A DNA stretch of 64,000 nt from Terriglobia bacterium (GTDB taxonomy: Bacteria; Acidobacteriota; Terriglobia; Bryobacterales; Bryobacteraceae): positions 1 through 64,000 of the forward strand of contig JAJPIT010000003.1 in assembly GCA_021324615.1 (NCBI GenBank). The letters are read 5' to 3'. This document shows positions 32,655 through 41,247 of this stretch, piece after piece; position 1 is the first letter of the stretch, and every line of letters starts with the position of its first letter. The position numbers and the translations under genes are program-made. The notes below the pieces were generated by a model that worked only from the letters and a program-made list of their open reading frames with translations, searched no databases and was not told the DNA's origin.

Positions 32655-33565
32655 AAAATTCTCTTTCCCATCGCCGACATGATCAGTTCGACGGCTAACA
32701 GCGCCGTGCGGTTGGCTTCGTCGATCACCGGATTCACTTCCACCATCTCCATGGAGACCATCCGGCGCGAATCGTTTACGATCTCCATGGCCAGATGGGC
32801 TTCGCGGTAGGTGATCCCCCCGCGCACCGGCGTGCCGACCCCGGGCGCCTCCTGGGGGTCCACCGCGTCCATATCGAAAGACAGATGGAATCCGGCGGCG
32901 CCGCGCGCGGCGTGTTCGATGGCTTCCTGCATGACGCTGCGCAGGCCGCGCTCGTCGATATCGCGCATGGTGAAGGCGTGCACGCCGGCGCCGCGCACGT
33001 TTTGCCGCTCGATTTCGTCCACGCTGCGCAAGCCCACGATGGCGACCGAGGCGGGTTCGACCTTGGGCGCGAATCCGCCGAGCTCGGTCAACTCCGGCGC
33101 GCCGAATCCGACCAAGGCCGCCAGCGGCATGCCGTGGACGTTGCCGCTGGGGCTCGACTCGGGCGTGTTCATATCGGCGTGCGCATCCACCCAGATCAGT
33201 CCGATCTTTTCCCCGCACCCGCGAAAATGAGCGGCCACGCCGGCGACCGTTCCCATCGCCACCGAATGATCGCCGCCCAGCACCAGCGGCACGCGCCCTT
33301 CCTCGATGGCGCCGCGAACCATCTGCGCCAGCCGCGCGCAGGTGTGCGCGATCTGCGGAAGATAGCGCGCATTGGCCGGTCCCACCGGCAGTTTTTCCGG
33401 CTGCTCCACCGCGATATTTCCCAGATCCTCGACTTCATAGCCGAGCGAGGCCAGTTTTTCGTTCAGTCCGGCCAGGCGCATCGCCGAGGGCCCCATGTCG
33501 ACGCCGCGGCGGCCGGCGCCAAGATCCATCGGCGCTCCGATAATGGCGACATGAGATTGACGCAT
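32651..33565 (-). CDS. rocF: Arginase
   Basis: Manganese enzyme hydrolysing arginine to ornithine and urea. All metal-binding motifs are present: LVLGGDHSVAMG, WVDAHADMNTPE and SFDMDAVDPQ, plus the substrate-binding SGNVHGMP and MVEVNP. The 304-aa length is typical of bacterial arginase rather than agmatinase. A TATAAT at 33598-33593 (minus) lies about 28 bases before the ATG. It heads an operon with ddl and the S41 peptidase, an unusual link of arginine breakdown with cell-wall genes. Confidence 0.94.
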   Translation of the reverse strand: MRQSHVAIIGAPMDLGAGRRGVDMGPSAMRLAGLNEKLASLGYEVEDLGNIAVEQPEKLPVGPANARYLPQIAHTCARLAQMVRGAIEEGRVPLVLGGDHSVAMGTVAGVAAHFRGCGEKIGLIWVDAHADMNTPESSPSGNVHGMPLAALVGFGAPELTELGGFAPKVEPASVAIVGLRSVDEIERQNVRGAGVHAFTMRDIDERGLRSVMQEAIEHAARGAAGFHLSFDMDAVDPQEAPGVGTPVRGGITYREAHLAMEIVNDSRRMVSMEMVEVNPVIDEANRTALLAVELIMSAMGKRIL

Positions 33566-33621
33566 GGCGGGCCGGATCGAGGGCGAACTTTCATTATAAA
33601 CGCACGCCTCGGTGAGGCCGG

Positions 33622-33651
33622 TTGACGCCGCCGGCTCGCCTGCGATAAATT
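33622..33651 (+). promoter_or_regulatory. Sigma-70-type promoter of rpsT
   Basis: TTGACG (33622-33627) and TAAATT (33646-33651) are separated by 18 bases. The predicted start lies near 33658, four bases before the rpsT ATG at 33662. It is one of the few promoters in the window with a recognisable -35 box. Confidence 0.55.
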
Positions 33652-33661
33652 AAAGATTCCG

Positions 33662-33934
33662 ATGGCTAATACTGTATCCGCGCTCAAACGTGTGCGCATC
33701 GCCGAGCGGCGGACGGCAATCAACCGCACCCGCCGCAGGCGCCTTCGTCACCAGATCCGCGCCATGCGCCGGCTTCTCGACGCCAAGGACGCCAACGCGG
33801 CCGCCGCTCTGGCGCCGAAGACGTTTTCTCTCATCGACCGCTCCGCCAAGTGGGGCATCATCAAAAAGAATACCGCGGCGCGTTATAAGAGCCGCCTGAC
33901 TCTCCGCCTGCGCAAACTCACGGTCGCGGCCTGA
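33662..33934 (+). CDS. rpsT: 30S ribosomal protein S20
   Basis: Primary 16S rRNA-binding protein of the small subunit. The 90-aa product is Arg/Lys-rich and helical with the family pattern: [20 protein letters not shown] at the start, [15 protein letters not shown] next, and [19 protein letters not shown] near the end. It is monocistronic with a promoter immediately upstream and almost no leader. S20 often autoregulates through its leader; with so short a leader that control is unlikely here. Confidence 0.96.
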   Translation: MANTVSALKRVRIAERRTAINRTRRRRLRHQIRAMRRLLDAKDANAAAALAPKTFSLIDRSAKWGIIKKNTAARYKSRLTLRLRKLTVAA

Positions 33935-33950
33935 TCCGCGCGGCCGGAAC

Positions 33951-34982
33951 TTACCGGGTCAGCGCGAAGATCATCTCCTCCATCACCAGGCGGTCGTCCG
34001 GACGCGCCTCCCGCAGGGCCCGGTCCGCCTCAAACACCTTCACGATGGCGTGTTTCAGCCGCTCTTGGGGAAACGCCTGGACGGTCTGTTCGATTTCGCG
34101 GGCGCGCTGCGGCCACATTCGCACGCCCAGGCGGGTAAAGTGCGCCTGGATCTGCGGCGCGCTGCGCAGGCCCGCCTCGCGCGCCGCCAGCGCCATGCGG
34201 AACTGCGCCGCCAGAAAGCCCAGCGCCAGCGGCATATACTCGCCGCCGCGGGAGAGCGCGTCCAGAATCTCCAGCGCGCGCGCGCGATCGCCGCGGCCCA
34301 GCGCCGCCACCAGCGCGAAGATGGTCGACGATTGCGCGTCGGCGACCAGAGTTTCGATATCTTCGGCGGCTACCTTCCGCGCTCCGGCAAACAGCCGCAG
34401 TTTTTCGATCTCGACGGCGGTTCGCGCCAGGTCGCCGGCGGTGGCTTCCAGCAGCAACGCCAGTTCCGCCGGACCGATCTGCAATCCCGCCTCGCGCGCC
34501 ATCTGCTGCGCCGCCGCGCGCGCCGCTTCGGGCGAATACGGATGGAACTCGACCGTGGCCGGAATCGCGGAATAAAATTTCCGCACGCGCTCCATCTTCG
34601 GTTTGTCGTCGCCCTCGAAGCCGTAGCGGCTGCATTCGATCACCACCACCGTTGCCGGCGGCGCCTCCCGCAGATATTCGGCGAGCGCGGGCGCGGCGGC
34701 CTCGGCGTCCCCGCGCGGAATGGCGGCTTCCGCGCTGGAAATCCAGATCACGCGGCGGGAGGCGAACAACGATAACGACCGCGCGTCGTCCAGCGCCGAG
34801 GCGAGCGTTTCCTCATCCAGATCATGATGGGAAAAACCCGATTGGCGATCCCCGGCGCCCAGCGCCGCCTCAAGCAGCGCCCGCCGCGCGCGCTCCCGCT
34901 GAAACGGTTCCTTGCCCAGAAACAGGTAGGCCGCCTCCGGGCCGTGCCGGGCGAGGCGCTCCAAAAATTGGTCCGCAGTCAT
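33951..34982 (-). CDS. holA: DNA polymerase III delta subunit
   Basis: Clamp-loader subunit that opens the beta clamp. The 343-aa length equals that of the E. coli protein. The N-terminal segment (AAYLFLGKEPFQRERARRAL) and the RVIWISSAE strand mark the AAA+-like domain without a functional P-loop, as normal for delta. The lid and collar helices follow (LARTAVEIEKLRLF and LGFLAAQFRM). The start overlaps the lptE stop by one base (TGATG), an arrangement lptE-holA that also exists in proteobacteria. Confidence 0.93.
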   Translation of the reverse strand: MTADQFLERLARHGPEAAYLFLGKEPFQRERARRALLEAALGAGDRQSGFSHHDLDEETLASALDDARSLSLFASRRVIWISSAEAAIPRGDAEAAAPALAEYLREAPPATVVVIECSRYGFEGDDKPKMERVRKFYSAIPATVEFHPYSPEAARAAAQQMAREAGLQIGPAELALLLEATAGDLARTAVEIEKLRLFAGARKVAAEDIETLVADAQSSTIFALVAALGRGDRARALEILDALSRGGEYMPLALGFLAAQFRMALAAREAGLRSAPQIQAHFTRLGVRMWPQRAREIEQTVQAFPQERLKHAIVKVFEADRALREARPDDRLVMEEMIFALTR

Positions 34983-35488
34983 CAGAAGCCGGAAAGAATG
35001 CCGCTGACCACCTGCTGCGCGACGAACCGCGCCAGGCGATCCACCGCGGGCCCGCTTTCGTCGAAATATTGCTGCTCGTTTTCGCTCACCTCGTAGCGCT
35101 CGCGCGCGTCCATGGAAGGGCGGGAATACAGCACCTTGCCGGTGGCGCGCTCGACCAGCTCGATTTTCAAAAACACGTGCAGATCCGTCGCGGTGGCGCG
35201 TCCGGTGGCCGGATCGACCACCGCCACGCCGGCGATGTAGTTCAGCACCGTGCCGCGCAGCACCAGGTCTGCGGTGTTGGGGTCGGGGACGATGCGATAG
35301 GGCGTGCGTGCGATGAACTCCCGGGCGATCGCCTCCGGAAGACGGTCGGTGATGTTGTAATGCACCGTCGCATTGTTAAACGCCGGAATGCAGATGGTGT
35401 GGGCGGTCTGGGGAAGGACGCTGGTGTGCCCGGCGACGTGATAGCCGCAGGAGACCAGAGCGAGCGCCGCCGCCAGTACGCCCTTCAT
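34982..35488 (-). CDS. lptE: LPS-assembly lipoprotein LptE
   Basis: Outer-membrane lipoprotein that plugs the LptD barrel and helps insert LPS. The short signal ends in a lipobox (LALVSCGYHVAG), so Cys14 would be lipidated; CGYH is the classical LptE/RlpB beginning. The remaining beta-rich domain includes VHYNITDRLPEAIAREFI and YEVSENEQQYFDES. It is coupled by ATGA to the preceding Asd-like gene and by TGATG to holA. Confidence 0.9.
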   Translation of the reverse strand: MKGVLAAALALVSCGYHVAGHTSVLPQTAHTICIPAFNNATVHYNITDRLPEAIAREFIARTPYRIVPDPNTADLVLRGTVLNYIAGVAVVDPATGRATATDLHVFLKIELVERATGKVLYSRPSMDARERYEVSENEQQYFDESGPAVDRLARFVAQQVVSGILSGF

Positions 35489-36492
35489 GCGATCTCCGCC
35501 GCCACAGCGATCGCGTTTTCCGCGGTCAGCTTGAGGTTATCGGCCGCCATCCACAGCCAGCAGGCCCGCGGCGAGTTCCGGTCCTCCATGATCGCGCCCA
35601 CGCTGAGGCCGGAGATGCCCGCGACGTCCACATGATTGGGCGGCTCATCCGGATGCACGTCGATTCCGGAGCCGTCCAGCGCCGCCGAGATCGCGCGGGC
35701 GCCGGGATTCTGTTGAAATTCGGTCCACACCGAAAAGCTGTGCCCGTGAAATACCGGCGCCTGGATCAGCCGCAACGACGGCATCGGAGTGCCCGGATGC
35801 TCGGCCAGCAGCGACGCCAGATGCCGTTCCAGCCGCTGCTCGATCAGCTCCAGCGCCTCCAGCGCCTCCTCCCCGTAGCGGGCCAGCAGATTGAAGCCGA
35901 GCTGCGCGTCGAAGACCTCCTTCTGCATCTTCTGAAAGGACAGAACCGCCACGGTTTGTTTTTGCAGCTCTTCCAGGCCGCGCCGGCCGCGCTCGCTCGC
36001 CGGTTCGAAGACGTGCACGATCGAACGGCGGATCGGCGCGATTTTGGCCAGCCGCGGCAGCAGCATCGCCAGCGCGATGGCCGCCGGATGCGCGATCACT
36101 TGCACGCGCGACACCGCCGGTTTGACCGCTTCGGCCCACGGCGCGCGCAGCCGCGCCTCGGGACGTTCCTCCAGCGCGGCGGTGGCGTCGATCAGGACCG
36201 GCCCGCCCGGCGGATTGATTTTAAAAGCGCGCCTGCTGGAGGCCGGCGATCCGGCCAGAAACGCGACCCGCGCGCCCTCCAGATTCTCCGCCGCCAGCGG
36301 CGCCAGGATGGCGGCTTCGTCGTCCTGGTTGGAAAACGCCGCGGCGCCGTCGCCGGCGGCGGAGAGCAACTGCACGCGCGGCGGCGGAGAGGCGCCGCTC
36401 AGCAGGTCGCGGATCTCGCGCGCCAGCAGCGTATCGCCGCCGACGACGGCCACCAGGTCTTGATGTTTCGCGGACACAGTTACCTCTTCCAT
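35485..36492 (-). CDS. Aspartate-semialdehyde dehydrogenase-like protein without catalytic cysteine
   Basis: A 335-aa member of the Asd/ArgC dehydrogenase superfamily. It has the N-terminal nucleotide-binding fold (LVAVVGGDTLLAREIRDLL) and the Semialdhyde_dh dimerisation domain (FGFNL-like QLGFNLLARYGEEA and QAPVFHGHSFSVWTEF). Where true enzymes have a cysteine in a PNCST-like motif, this protein reads HPAAIALAM (residues 135-143), so the nucleophile is missing while the later His is kept. This matches Usg-1-like paralogues of unknown function rather than a lysine/threonine pathway enzyme. It sits between pssA and lptE. Confidence 0.8.
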   Translation of the reverse strand: MEEVTVSAKHQDLVAVVGGDTLLAREIRDLLSGASPPPRVQLLSAAGDGAAAFSNQDDEAAILAPLAAENLEGARVAFLAGSPASSRRAFKINPPGGPVLIDATAALEERPEARLRAPWAEAVKPAVSRVQVIAHPAAIALAMLLPRLAKIAPIRRSIVHVFEPASERGRRGLEELQKQTVAVLSFQKMQKEVFDAQLGFNLLARYGEEALEALELIEQRLERHLASLLAEHPGTPMPSLRLIQAPVFHGHSFSVWTEFQQNPGARAISAALDGSGIDVHPDEPPNHVDVAGISGLSVGAIMEDRNSPRACWLWMAADNLKLTAENAIAVAAEIA

Positions 36493-36510
36493 CGCGGAAC
36501 CGCCGGCGCT

Positions 36511-37395
36511 TCAACCCGCCGGATGCTCCGCCTCGCGCGGCGGCGCCGGCCGGAAGCGGCGGCGAACCAGACCGCCGATCCGGATCACGATTCCGCTGCC
36601 CACATAGAACAACGCCATCAGCAGCAGCGCCGGCTGCGAGAAATTCCAGATGACGTAAATCACCACCCCGAGCAGCACGAAAATCAGCGGCGAGCGCGGG
36701 CGCAGCAGGCTCAGGTCCTTGAAGCTCGGATAGCGCCAGGTGCTCACCATCAGGAACGAGAGCAGGCCCAGCAGCACCAGCCAGCCGACCGAAAAAATCC
36801 ACCAGGCCAGCGGCTGGCCGTCGCAGGCGTAGACGATGCTGGCCAGCGCCCCGGCGGCGGCGGGAATCGGCAGCCCCACAAAATACTTCCGGTCGGCCCG
36901 GCCCGGATTTTTGGGCACCGGGTTCTTCTGAATGTTGAAGCGCGCCAGCCGCATCGCGCCGCAAAGCAAAAACAGAAACGCCAGAAAGTAGCCGGCGCGG
37001 CGCAACTGCTCCAGAGCCACGCCATCGGCCGGAATGACGAAATAAACTCCCCAGGCGAAGGCCAGCGCGGCGGGCGCGATGCCGAAGGTGATCACGTCGG
37101 CCAGAGAATCCATCTCGCGTCCGAAATCGCTGGTGGTGTTGGTCATGCGCGCGATGCGCCCGTCGAGCCCGTCGAAAAACACCGCCGCGCCGATGGCCAT
37201 CGCCGCGAACCGGAATTGCAACGCCGCCGCGGGGGGATCCTGGGTGAACAAGATGGAACCCTGAAAGACGGCGAGCAGCGCGTAGAAGCCCAAAAACACG
37301 TTGGCTGCGGTGAACAGAGTCGGCAGCGCATAGGCGGCCCGCCGCGGGCGCCGGTCGGGGGACCGCGGGTCGATCAGGCGGTCGCGGAACGTCAT
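36511..37395 (-). CDS. pssA: CDP-diacylglycerol--serine O-phosphatidyltransferase
   Basis: Integral membrane enzyme making phosphatidylserine, the precursor of phosphatidylethanolamine. The CDP-alcohol phosphatidyltransferase motif is complete: FFDGLDGRIAR, an eight-residue spacer, then Gly, Asp and Asp in FGREMDSLADV. About eight hydrophobic helices are present. ATG 37395 overlaps the psd stop (ATGA) and gives 294 aa; the longer frame upstream lies inside psd. Cotranscribed with psd, which carries out the next step. Confidence 0.94.
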   Translation of the reverse strand: MTFRDRLIDPRSPDRRPRRAAYALPTLFTAANVFLGFYALLAVFQGSILFTQDPPAAALQFRFAAMAIGAAVFFDGLDGRIARMTNTTSDFGREMDSLADVITFGIAPAALAFAWGVYFVIPADGVALEQLRRAGYFLAFLFLLCGAMRLARFNIQKNPVPKNPGRADRKYFVGLPIPAAAGALASIVYACDGQPLAWWIFSVGWLVLLGLLSFLMVSTWRYPSFKDLSLLRPRSPLIFVLLGVVIYVIWNFSQPALLLMALFYVGSGIVIRIGGLVRRRFRPAPPREAEHPAG

Positions 37396-37997
37396 GCCGC
37401 CCTCCGCCGGGCCAGGATCGAAGAACCGGCGGCCACGCGCTCCCCGGCGCGGACCGTAACCTCCCATTCCGGCCCCAGAAACACATCGACGCGCGAGCCG
37501 AATTTGATCAAGCCGACGCGCTCGCCCGCCTCGACGATGTCGCCAACCTTCTTATAGCAGACGATCCGCCGCGCGATCAGGCCTGCGATCTGTTTAAACA
37601 CCACGCGCGTGCCGTCGCCTTGCACGGTAATAATGTTCTGTTCGTTGGAGTGGCTGGCCTGTTCCTTGCTCGCGGCCAGAAACCGCCCTTTTTGATACTG
37701 GATACAGGCGATTTTGCCGGCGATCGGCGCGCGGTTCACGTGAACGTCGAAAATGTTCAGAAAAATGCTGACGCGGTGGGCGCCGGCCTGATCCGCAACC
37801 ACGCCGACGATTTTTCCATCCGCGGGCGAAACGGCCACGCCGCCGGTGGGAATCCGCCGCTCCGGATCGCGGAAGAAATACAGGCAAAACAGAGCCAGAA
37901 GGTAAAACGGGATGCCCGCCGGCCAGCCGAGCAGCCAGGCCGCCAGCGCGCCCGCCGTAACCATCGCCGCGGCGTAATAAATGCCCCAGATCACCAC
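37392..37997 (-). CDS. psd: Phosphatidylserine decarboxylase (short, archaeal-type form)
   Basis: Pyruvoyl-dependent enzyme turning phosphatidylserine into phosphatidylethanolamine. At 201 aa it belongs to the short Psd class. Two N-terminal hydrophobic helices are followed by FFRDPERRIP, VSPADGKIVGV and FDVHVNRAPIAG. The self-cleavage site is KFGSRVDVF (Gly167-Ser168), giving the pyruvoyl group on Ser168. The start is GTG 37997 (a second GTG follows), with TACAAT at 38011-38006 placing the transcript start about two bases before it. It leads the psd-pssA-(Asd-like)-lptE-holA operon. Confidence 0.94.
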   Translation of the reverse strand: MVIWGIYYAAAMVTAGALAAWLLGWPAGIPFYLLALFCLYFFRDPERRIPTGGVAVSPADGKIVGVVADQAGAHRVSIFLNIFDVHVNRAPIAGKIACIQYQKGRFLAASKEQASHSNEQNIITVQGDGTRVVFKQIAGLIARRIVCYKKVGDIVEAGERVGLIKFGSRVDVFLGPEWEVTVRAGERVAAGSSILARRRAA

Positions 37998-38066
37998 GCA
38001 TTTTTATTGTACGGGCAGCGCGGCGGCCTCTCCAAGCCTTGCTTCACCCGCCGCGGACCGATCTGC

Positions 38067-38072
38067 TAGCAT
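38067..38072 (+). promoter_or_regulatory. -10-like element (TAGCAT) six bases before a TTG start
   Basis: TAGCAT ends exactly six bases before the TTG at 38079 and there is no ribosome binding site. The predicted transcript would begin on the start codon. Confidence 0.35.
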
Positions 38073-38078
38073 GGCCGC

Positions 38079-40067
38079 TTGAAGCGGACCCAGAAACCCT
38101 CTCCGGCCGCGCCGCCGCGAAAAGTTTCGCGCCGCCCGCTCCTGCCCGCTGCCGCCGCGCTGGTGCTGGCCGTGCTCGCCGCTTTTTCCAACTCTTTTTC
38201 CGCCGGATTCGCGCTGGACAACCAGACGCTGCTGCTGGACGATGCGCGCATTCAGGCGGCGACGGCGGAAAACGTCTCGCTCATCCTTCATCACAGCTAC
38301 TGGTGGCCGCACGGGGAAAGCGGGCTGTATCGCCCGTTGACGACTCTGTCTTATCTGTTCAACTATGCCGTGCTCGGCGGCGCGAACCGCCCGGCCGGAT
38401 ATCACTGGATCAATTTTTTCCTGCACGCCGCCAATGTTCTGCTGGTCTTCGCGCTTCTGCTGCGGCTCACCGGCGCTTGGCGAACCGCGTTTTGCATCGC
38501 GCTGCTCTGGGGCGTGCACCCGGCGCTCACCGAATCGGTGACGAACATGATCGGACGCGCGGATCTGCTGGCCGGATTCGGCGTGCTGGCGGGGTTGGTG
38601 TGCTATCTGCGGAGCGGCAGCGCAGCGTGGCGGATCGCGCTGGCGGGCGCCACCGCCGCCGGCGTCTTTTCGAAAGAAAGCGCGGTGGTGCTGCCCGGCC
38701 TGATCGTCCTTTACGAAATCGTTTGCGGCCGCAACTGGCGCAGGATGATTTACGGCTGCGCGGCCACGGCGCTGCCCATCGCGATCCTGCTGTGGCAGCG
38801 CCACGCCGTGCTCTCCGCCGCGATGCCGGCTGAGTTTCCCTTCACCGACAATCCCATTGCCGGCGCCGGATTCTGGACTGGCCGCCTCACCGCGATAAAA
38901 ATCCTGGCGCGGTATCTGGGGATCGCGCTGTGGCCGGTGCGGCTTTCGGCGGATTATTCCTACGCGCAAATCGCGTTGGCGCGCGGCAGCGCCGAGGATT
39001 GGATCTGTTGGATCGCCGTTGCCTGTGTGGGGGCGCTGAGCGTACTTCTCTGGAGGCGCAGCCGCCTGGCCTTCTTCTTTCTGGGATTCGCGTTTTTGAA
39101 TCTTCTGCCCGCGTCAAACCTGTTGTTTCCGATCGGGGCAATGATGGCGGAGCGATTTCTCTATCTGCCCCTGGTCGGGCTGACCGCCGCCGCCGTGCTG
39201 GCGCTTCAGCCGGCCGTGGCCCGTGCGCCGCTTCCCCGGCTGGCGCCGGCAGTCGGCGTCGCCTTGATCGCGGCGCTGCTCGGCGTGCGCACCTGGGTCC
39301 GCAACCTGGATTGGGCCGACGACATGACCATGGCCGCCGCCGGCGTTCAAACCAGCCCGCGCGCCTTTAAATTTCATCGGCTGCTGGCGGCCAGGCTGAT
39401 CGAATCCCACGGCAGCCTCGATCGCGCCGCCGCCGAAGCCGATCGCGCCATCGAAATTCTCGCGCCGCTTCCCGATGAGCTGGATCTGCCGGGGCCGTGG
39501 ACCCTCGCCTCGGTTTGCCATCGCATGAAGGGCGATTCGCTGGCGGGCAAGGACGCCAGGCGGGAATATGAGCAAGCCGCCCAGCTCGCGCTGCGCTCGA
39601 TTGCCATCAATGACGCCTCGCGCGCCAAATACAATCGCGAACATGGCGTTCAGACCCCCGCGCCCGCGAGCCAGGCTGAAGCTTATCGAGCGCTCGCCTC
39701 GGCCTACCTTCATCTGGAGCGTCCGGCCGACGCCCTGCAAGCGGCGAGCGAAGCCCGCGCCATCGATCCCGGCAACGCCGGCGTTTATGAGCAGCTCGCC
39801 GACAGCTATCTGCGTCTGGATCGCGGCGAGGATGCCGCGATCGCGCTGGCGCAGGGCCTTTTGGCGACCGGATCGCAGAACCTCCGCGCAGTTCTGATGA
39901 AGCTTTATCAAAGCGGCGTCGATGAGCAAGGCTGCGCGGTCGTACCCGGGCCGCGCGGTCCGGCGCTCAATCCCTCCTGCGCGGTCGTGCATCGCGACCT
40001 GTGCGAAGCCATCGCCCGCGCCGGTCGCGCCGATTTGCGCGGGCGGATCTCCTGCCCGTCAAAGTAG
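38079..40067 (+). CDS. TMTC-like membrane glycosyltransferase with TPR tail
   Basis: A 662-aa membrane protein. The N-terminal 420 residues hold about ten to twelve helices with the GT-C layout. The first periplasmic loop has WWPHGESGLYRPLTTLSYLF and GYHWINFFLHAANVLLV, and further on come HPALTESVTNMIGRADLLAG and AMMAERFLYLPLVGL. These are the hallmarks of TMTC-type O-mannosyltransferase-like proteins. The C-terminal 230 residues contain TPR repeats (AEAYRALASAYLHLERPADA and NAGVYEQLADSYLRLDRGED). It probably glycosylates exported proteins or glycans with a polyprenyl-linked donor. Transcription appears monocistronic from a TTG start. Confidence 0.85.
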   Translation: MKRTQKPSPAAPPRKVSRRPLLPAAAALVLAVLAAFSNSFSAGFALDNQTLLLDDARIQAATAENVSLILHHSYWWPHGESGLYRPLTTLSYLFNYAVLGGANRPAGYHWINFFLHAANVLLVFALLLRLTGAWRTAFCIALLWGVHPALTESVTNMIGRADLLAGFGVLAGLVCYLRSGSAAWRIALAGATAAGVFSKESAVVLPGLIVLYEIVCGRNWRRMIYGCAATALPIAILLWQRHAVLSAAMPAEFPFTDNPIAGAGFWTGRLTAIKILARYLGIALWPVRLSADYSYAQIALARGSAEDWICWIAVACVGALSVLLWRRSRLAFFFLGFAFLNLLPASNLLFPIGAMMAERFLYLPLVGLTAAAVLALQPAVARAPLPRLAPAVGVALIAALLGVRTWVRNLDWADDMTMAAAGVQTSPRAFKFHRLLAARLIESHGSLDRAAAEADRAIEILAPLPDELDLPGPWTLASVCHRMKGDSLAGKDARREYEQAAQLALRSIAINDASRAKYNREHGVQTPAPASQAEAYRALASAYLHLERPADALQAASEARAIDPGNAGVYEQLADSYLRLDRGEDAAIALAQGLLATGSQNLRAVLMKLYQSGVDEQGCAVVPGPRGPALNPSCAVVHRDLCEAIARAGRADLRGRISCPSK

Positions 40068-40117
40068 GGCTCGCGTTTCGCTTCGCGCCAACCGGACGGG
40101 ACTTTCCGCCATTCCTT

Positions 40118-40123
40118 TAAAAT
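40118..40123 (+). promoter_or_regulatory. -10-like element (TAAAAT) before an alpha/beta-hydrolase gene
   Basis: TAAAAT ends eight bases before the ATG at 40132, predicting a two-base leader. No ribosome binding site is present. Confidence 0.35.
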
Positions 40124-40131
40124 AAAGCGGG

Positions 40132-41178
40132 ATGGAGACGCTTTATGGCCGCTGGATGCTGGCCTGGGAAAACAAGCTTTGTTCGCGCGCCACCAACCGC
40201 GTGGTGCGGCCGTTCGAGTGGGGTTTGGAATGGACACGCCTGTGGCCGGTCGCGGCGCGCGTGCCGCGCGACGGCCACGATCCGGAATCGTATTTGCGTC
40301 TTTTGAACCGCGAGGCGCTCGCCCACAGCGACGAATTTTTCGCTTATCGAACGCCCTCCGATTTTTCACTCGAAGCGAATCTGCTGAGATTCACCAGCGC
40401 CGTCGAAACTCCCTATCCCGAAAATAACCGCGTCCACGCGCAATGGTTTCCGGCGCGCTCGAAGCCCGGCGCACGGCGCGTCGCGGCGATTATTCTGCCT
40501 CATTGGAATGCGTCGGCGACGCAGCACAACGCGCTCGCGGCGGGACTGGCCCGGCTGGGGATCTCCGCGCTGCGGCTGAGCATGCCTTATCACGACTACC
40601 GCATGCCGCCCGAGCTGCAACGCGCCGATTACGCGGTTTCCTCTAACGTCGCGCGCACCATCGATGCGACCCGCCAGGCGGTGATCGATACCCGGAGCTG
40701 CGTCGACTGGCTGCTCGATCAGGGCTACCAACGCGTGGGCCTGGTGGGCACCAGTCTCGGCTCCTGCTATGCGTTTCTGGCCAGCGTCCACGATCCGCGG
40801 ATTGAAGTGAACGTCTTCAATCACTGCTCGACCTACTTCGCCGATGTCGTCTGGGAAGGCTTGTCGTCGCAGCACATCCGCAAATCGCTTGAAACCGCGA
40901 TCACGCTCGACCGGCTGCGCGACGCCTGGATGGTCATAAGCCCGCCGAATTACATCGACCGCTACGCGAAAATGCGCAAAAAATCGTTATTTATTTACGC
41001 GCGCTACGATACGACGTTTCCGGTCCGGTTTTCGCGCCAGGTGGTGGAAAAAGCCCGCGAGTTGGGGCTGGATCATCGCGCTGTCGAGCTGCCTTGCGGC
41101 CATTACACCTTGGGGGAGACGCCGTTCAAGTTCATTGACGGCTTTCATATTTGTAATTTTCTGAAAAAGAACCTTTGA
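40132..41178 (+). CDS. Alpha/beta hydrolase (ABHD18-like)
   Basis: A 348-aa cytosolic hydrolase. The nucleophile elbow is GLVGTSLGSCYAF; the acid is probably the Asp in IYARYDTTFP and the base the His in LPCGHYTLGETP, completing the triad in correct order. The N-terminal 100 residues are family-specific and precede the first core strand (VAAIILPHWNASATQHNAL). The substrate is unknown. Similar proteins occur in Acidobacteriota and are annotated as abhydrolase-18-like; no partner genes are obvious. Confidence 0.8.
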   Translation: METLYGRWMLAWENKLCSRATNRVVRPFEWGLEWTRLWPVAARVPRDGHDPESYLRLLNREALAHSDEFFAYRTPSDFSLEANLLRFTSAVETPYPENNRVHAQWFPARSKPGARRVAAIILPHWNASATQHNALAAGLARLGISALRLSMPYHDYRMPPELQRADYAVSSNVARTIDATRQAVIDTRSCVDWLLDQGYQRVGLVGTSLGSCYAFLASVHDPRIEVNVFNHCSTYFADVVWEGLSSQHIRKSLETAITLDRLRDAWMVISPPNYIDRYAKMRKKSLFIYARYDTTFPVRFSRQVVEKARELGLDHRAVELPCGHYTLGETPFKFIDGFHICNFLKKNL

Positions 41179-41247
41179 ATCTCCGGAACTGGCCGGCGGA
41201 AGGTACCATTTTTCGCACCGCTCTATGGTCCGGAACGCGGTCTGCCG

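Noticed and set aside
35632-37557. A 641-codon plus-strand open frame opposite the Asd-like and pssA genes
   Set aside because: Low-complexity Arg/Gln/His-rich translation with no family; the opposite strand has conserved motifs and overlapping start/stop codons.
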